Positions 62,007 through 64,000 of a stretch of 64,000 bases of DNA are shown piece after piece. The notes beneath the pieces were generated by a model. That model searched no databases and had not been told where the DNA came from. It saw nothing but the letters and a program-made list of their open reading frames with translations. A program made the translations under genes and the position numbers. Each line of letters begins with the position of its first letter. Within the stretch, counting starts at the first letter, position 1. The DNA comes from an uncultured Prevotella sp. (GTDB lineage: Bacteria; Bacteroidota; Bacteroidia; Bacteroidales; Bacteroidaceae), in NCBI GenBank assembly GCA_946614435.1, contig CAMOGW010000002.1, positions 62,001 to 126,000 of the forward strand, given 5' to 3'.

Positions 62007-63057
62007 AGCCAATAATTTTTTCGTTAAAGTTATCTTCTTGTTCAAGCATGAACTCAATCTTCACGGGCAGTGTGTAGAGGTGCTGTCGTACCTCCTCGCT
62101 CAGTCCCTCAGTGCAGACTATGCGGGCGGCATCTTTCTCGGTGGTGACGATGCTCTTGGGTGAGGGCATGGCCGCAAAGGTGTCGTTGATGCGCTGCACA
62201 TCCTTCCTGGTGAAATCATGATGATCGGAGAAAGTGAGGGCAGTGAGGTTGGGGGTGACTGCCGAAATGTCATTGATGAGCTGCTGGGGCGAGGCGATGC
62301 CCGCGATGAGCAGCAAATGCTCGTCGGGCGTGATGTCCGACAGTTCGCGCGTGGTATGCTGATACAGGTGCTGCAAGCTGTCGTAGGACATGGTGGTGAA
62401 GAAAAGATCCTGATACGGATAGAGCCCCATCGCCTTGGTGATGACTCTGAAGTTGATGGGATTCAACGTCTTCGGACACTTGGTCACGATCACGATGTCG
62501 GCGCGGTTCTTGCCGTTCAGCGGCTCACGCAGTCGGCCAGCGGGCAGCAGTTTGTCGTAGATGATGAGTCTATGGTAATCTACCAGTAGAATGTTGATCC
62601 CAGGCTTCACATAGCGGTGTTGGAAGGCATCGTCGAGCAGAATCACGTCGATGTCGCTGTTGTTCTCCTTCAGTGTCTCAATGCCGTGTACGCGACTCTT
62701 GTCAACGGCTACGGTGACATTGGGGAACTTCTGCTTCATCTGATAAGGCTCGTCGCCAATGTCGTGAGCAGTACTGTGCTCGTTGGCCAAGACGAATCCG
62801 CTGCTCTTGCGCTTGTAGCCACGGCTCAGCACAGCCACGTTGGCATGACCCTTGAGCAGCCGGATAAGATACTCCACATGAGGAGTCTTACCCGTACCGC
62901 CTACGGTGATGTTGCCTACTGATATGACGGGCATCATGAAAGAACGAGTGTGCAGAATGCCCACGTCGAAGAGGAAATTCCGCAATTTCACGATGCCACC
63001 ATAAATCCAGCTCAGTGGCAGCAGCCAATTCTTGATTCTGATAAAATCGCCTTCCAT
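61891..63057 (-). CDS. lpxK: Tetraacyldisaccharide 4'-kinase
   Basis: This 388-residue inner-membrane kinase adds the 4'-phosphate of lipid A. It shows 'LPLSWIYGGIVKLRNFLFD' (N-terminal membrane-associated helix), Walker A 'GNITVGGTGKTPHVEYL', 'SRGYKRKSSGFVL', and 'VILLDDAFQHRYVKPGINIL'. The catalytic half is standard up to 'EKIIGYVRKNSRNSILAQ'. The final ~30 residues ('RKDDNQSKNSNHTGDRPRTI') are basic, look disordered and are encoded by DNA that also encodes the PNP N-terminus. It follows sppA after 68 bases. Confidence 0.94.
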   Translation of the reverse strand: MEGDFIRIKNWLLPLSWIYGGIVKLRNFLFDVGILHTRSFMMPVISVGNITVGGTGKTPHVEYLIRLLKGHANVAVLSRGYKRKSSGFVLANEHSTAHDIGDEPYQMKQKFPNVTVAVDKSRVHGIETLKENNSDIDVILLDDAFQHRYVKPGINILLVDYHRLIIYDKLLPAGRLREPLNGKNRADIVIVTKCPKTLNPINFRVITKAMGLYPYQDLFFTTMSYDSLQHLYQHTTRELSDITPDEHLLLIAGIASPQQLINDISAVTPNLTALTFSDHHDFTRKDVQRINDTFAAMPSPKSIVTTEKDAARIVCTEGLSEEVRQHLYTLPVKIEFMLEQEDNFNEKIIGYVRKNSRNSILAQRKDDNQSKNSNHTGDRPRTISFRNN

Positions 63058-63071
63058 TTATTTAAAGATGT

Positions 63072-63131
63072 GTTAGATGCGTTTAGCGAGCCGTTAGATG
63101 CGTTTAGCGAAATGTTAAATGCACTTTACTT
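63072..63131. repeat. 21-bp tandem repeat at the end of sppA
   Basis: GTTAGATGCGTTTAGCGAGCC (63072-63092) is followed by a copy differing only at the end (63093-63113) and by a degenerate third copy from 63114 that runs over the sppA stop codon. It fills the sppA-lpxK gap. Confidence 0.85.
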
Positions 63132-64000
63132 CATCTTTACGCTGTAGGGGAAACGGGCCTGCAGGCAATTACGCTGCTGGTCGAGGCGCATCTCCATGAT
63201 GGGCTCGTAGAAGTCGCCCAATACGGCACGCAACTCGCTGTCAAGATAAGTACCCTTGTTGTCGTCGCCGAAGAGTTCGTCCATCCAGTCGCGCTTGTCA
63301 GGATAGACTGAGGTATAGTATTCCTCGGTCTTGGCCAGTTCTGCAGCCTTCTTCACGGCATCGTCGAGCGAGCCAAGCTGGTCAACCAGATGGATGGGCA
63401 GTGCATCGACAGCCAGCCAGACACGGCCTTGCGCAATCTCGTGTACCTCGTCGCGTTTCATGGAACGTCCCTTTGCCACAATGTCGAGGAAGGTCTCATA
63501 GCCACGGTCCACGTAGTTCTGCATGTTCCTGATTTCTTCGCTGTTTTCCTTGCCCATGACCAGATTTTGCTCGAAGTCGCCGAAACGGTTGGTCGTCACA
63601 CCGTCGAAGGTTATGCCCAACTTGTCGGTCATCAGTCCGCTGAGGTTGGGAATGAGGCCAAAGATGCCGATAGAACCAGTAATCGTGGTGGGCTCAGCAA
63701 AGATGTAGTTGGCACCGGCACTGATCATGTAGCCACCCGAAGCAGCCAGACCGCCCATTGACACGACCACGGGTTTCTTCTCCTTGAGCTGCTGCACGGC
63801 ATGCCAAATCTGCTCAGAAGCGACGGCGCTGCCGCCGGGTGAGTTCACACGCAGGACGACGGCTTTCACGTCGTCATCGTCAGCCAGTTTGTTCAGATCC
63901 TCAACAGTGGTGCTGCCCACGATGTTCGTACTTGTAGAGAAGCCGCTGGCCAGCTGATCCACGATCTCACCGCATGCATAATAGATGGCAACCTTGTCGC
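63126..64000 (-). CDS. sppA: Signal peptide peptidase SppA (protease IV), partial (5' end outside window)
   Basis: The frame is open to the window edge ('DKVAIYYACGEIVDQLASGF...'), so about 290 C-terminal codons are present; the usual long SppA has ~590 residues. This membrane serine protease degrades cleaved signal peptides. The catalytic Ser is in 'MGGLAASGGYMISAGANYIF', preceded by 'VLRVNSPGGSAVASEQIWHA' and followed by 'GSIGIFGLIPNLSGLMTDKL'. The catalytic Lys, expected in the N-terminal half, is outside. It heads the sppA-lpxK-punA-thiL run. Confidence 0.95.
   Translation of the reverse strand, partial: DKVAIYYACGEIVDQLASGFSTSTNIVGSTTVEDLNKLADDDDVKAVVLRVNSPGGSAVASEQIWHAVQQLKEKKPVVVSMGGLAASGGYMISAGANYIFAEPTTITGSIGIFGLIPNLSGLMTDKLGITFDGVTTNRFGDFEQNLVMGKENSEEIRNMQNYVDRGYETFLDIVAKGRSMKRDEVHEIAQGRVWLAVDALPIHLVDQLGSLDDAVKKAAELAKTEEYYTSVYPDKRDWMDELFGDDNKGTYLDSELRAVLGDFYEPIMEMRLDQQRNCLQARFPYSVKMK

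Overview
The window looks like chromosomal DNA of a Prevotella-type Bacteroidota species (Prevotellaceae). The evidence is: TTTG-N19-20-TAnnTTTG promoters ahead of many genes and both tRNAs; no strong Shine-Dalgarno sequences; Mfa-like fimbrillin lipoproteins; BspA-type leucine-rich repeats; BACON domains; GH97, GH78, GH28 and PL11 enzymes; AraC-type regulators with membrane domains; and short C-terminal 'DLxGR...K' sorting-like tails on secreted proteins. No phage, insertion sequence, integrase or CRISPR array was seen.

Layout. (1) 1-9100 is mostly minus-strand core genes: a partial DUF6029-like outer-membrane protein coupled to a TlpA-type thioredoxin, tRNA-Gln, a DUF349 protein, a CorA transporter, a four-helix-bundle protein buried in short GGGAC repeat arrays, an M20 aminoacyl-histidine dipeptidase and a UPF0104-type membrane protein. 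(2) 9793-17055 holds a membrane-embedded AraC regulator divergent from a surface lipoprotein, then rsmA, a TPR sensor kinase and a NarL-type response regulator. (3) 17099-31981 is a tightly packed operon. It has three paralogous ~1150-residue lipoproteins (fimbrillin-like + BspA LRR + BACON + M64 peptidase), two short fimbrillin-like lipoproteins, a dockerin-bearing protein, a cohesin-like protein and a small acidic protein. (4) 32572-41589 has a MATE pump and a pectin/rhamnogalacturonan cluster (esterase fusion, decayed GH78, internally deleted GH27, intact GH78, GH28), ending in repeat-rich DNA and a truncated AraC-type regulator. (5) 41888-48121 has a 1640-residue adhesin with three exact-length 305-residue repeats and a second membrane-embedded AraC regulator. 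(6) 48425-54047 has pheS, an MFS transporter, a secreted alpha/beta hydrolase with a small tailed protein, and an AI-2E family permease. (7) 54058-59486 is a second carbohydrate block (GH28, GH97, PL11). (8) 59632-64000 has tRNA-Phe and the sppA-lpxK-punA-thiL run.

The secreted GH28, GH78, PL11, GH27 and GH97 enzymes plus the esterase fusion fit breakdown of pectin side chains and rhamnogalacturonan backbone, though no susC/susD pair lies in the window. The region 17099-31981 is the best candidate for an undescribed system: a surface, possibly fimbria-associated M64 peptidase set in which the first paralog has lost all three predicted zinc ligands.

A second theme runs through the window: short-period direct repeats that often reverse orientation to form hairpins. 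They lie between genes (2191-2350, 5651-5760, 6361-6560, 9209-9265, 13539-13594, 40602-41020, 61065-61125, 63072-63131), and similar low-complexity tracts sit in frame inside conserved enzymes. Domain names are from recognition of sequence motifs only; no database search was run.
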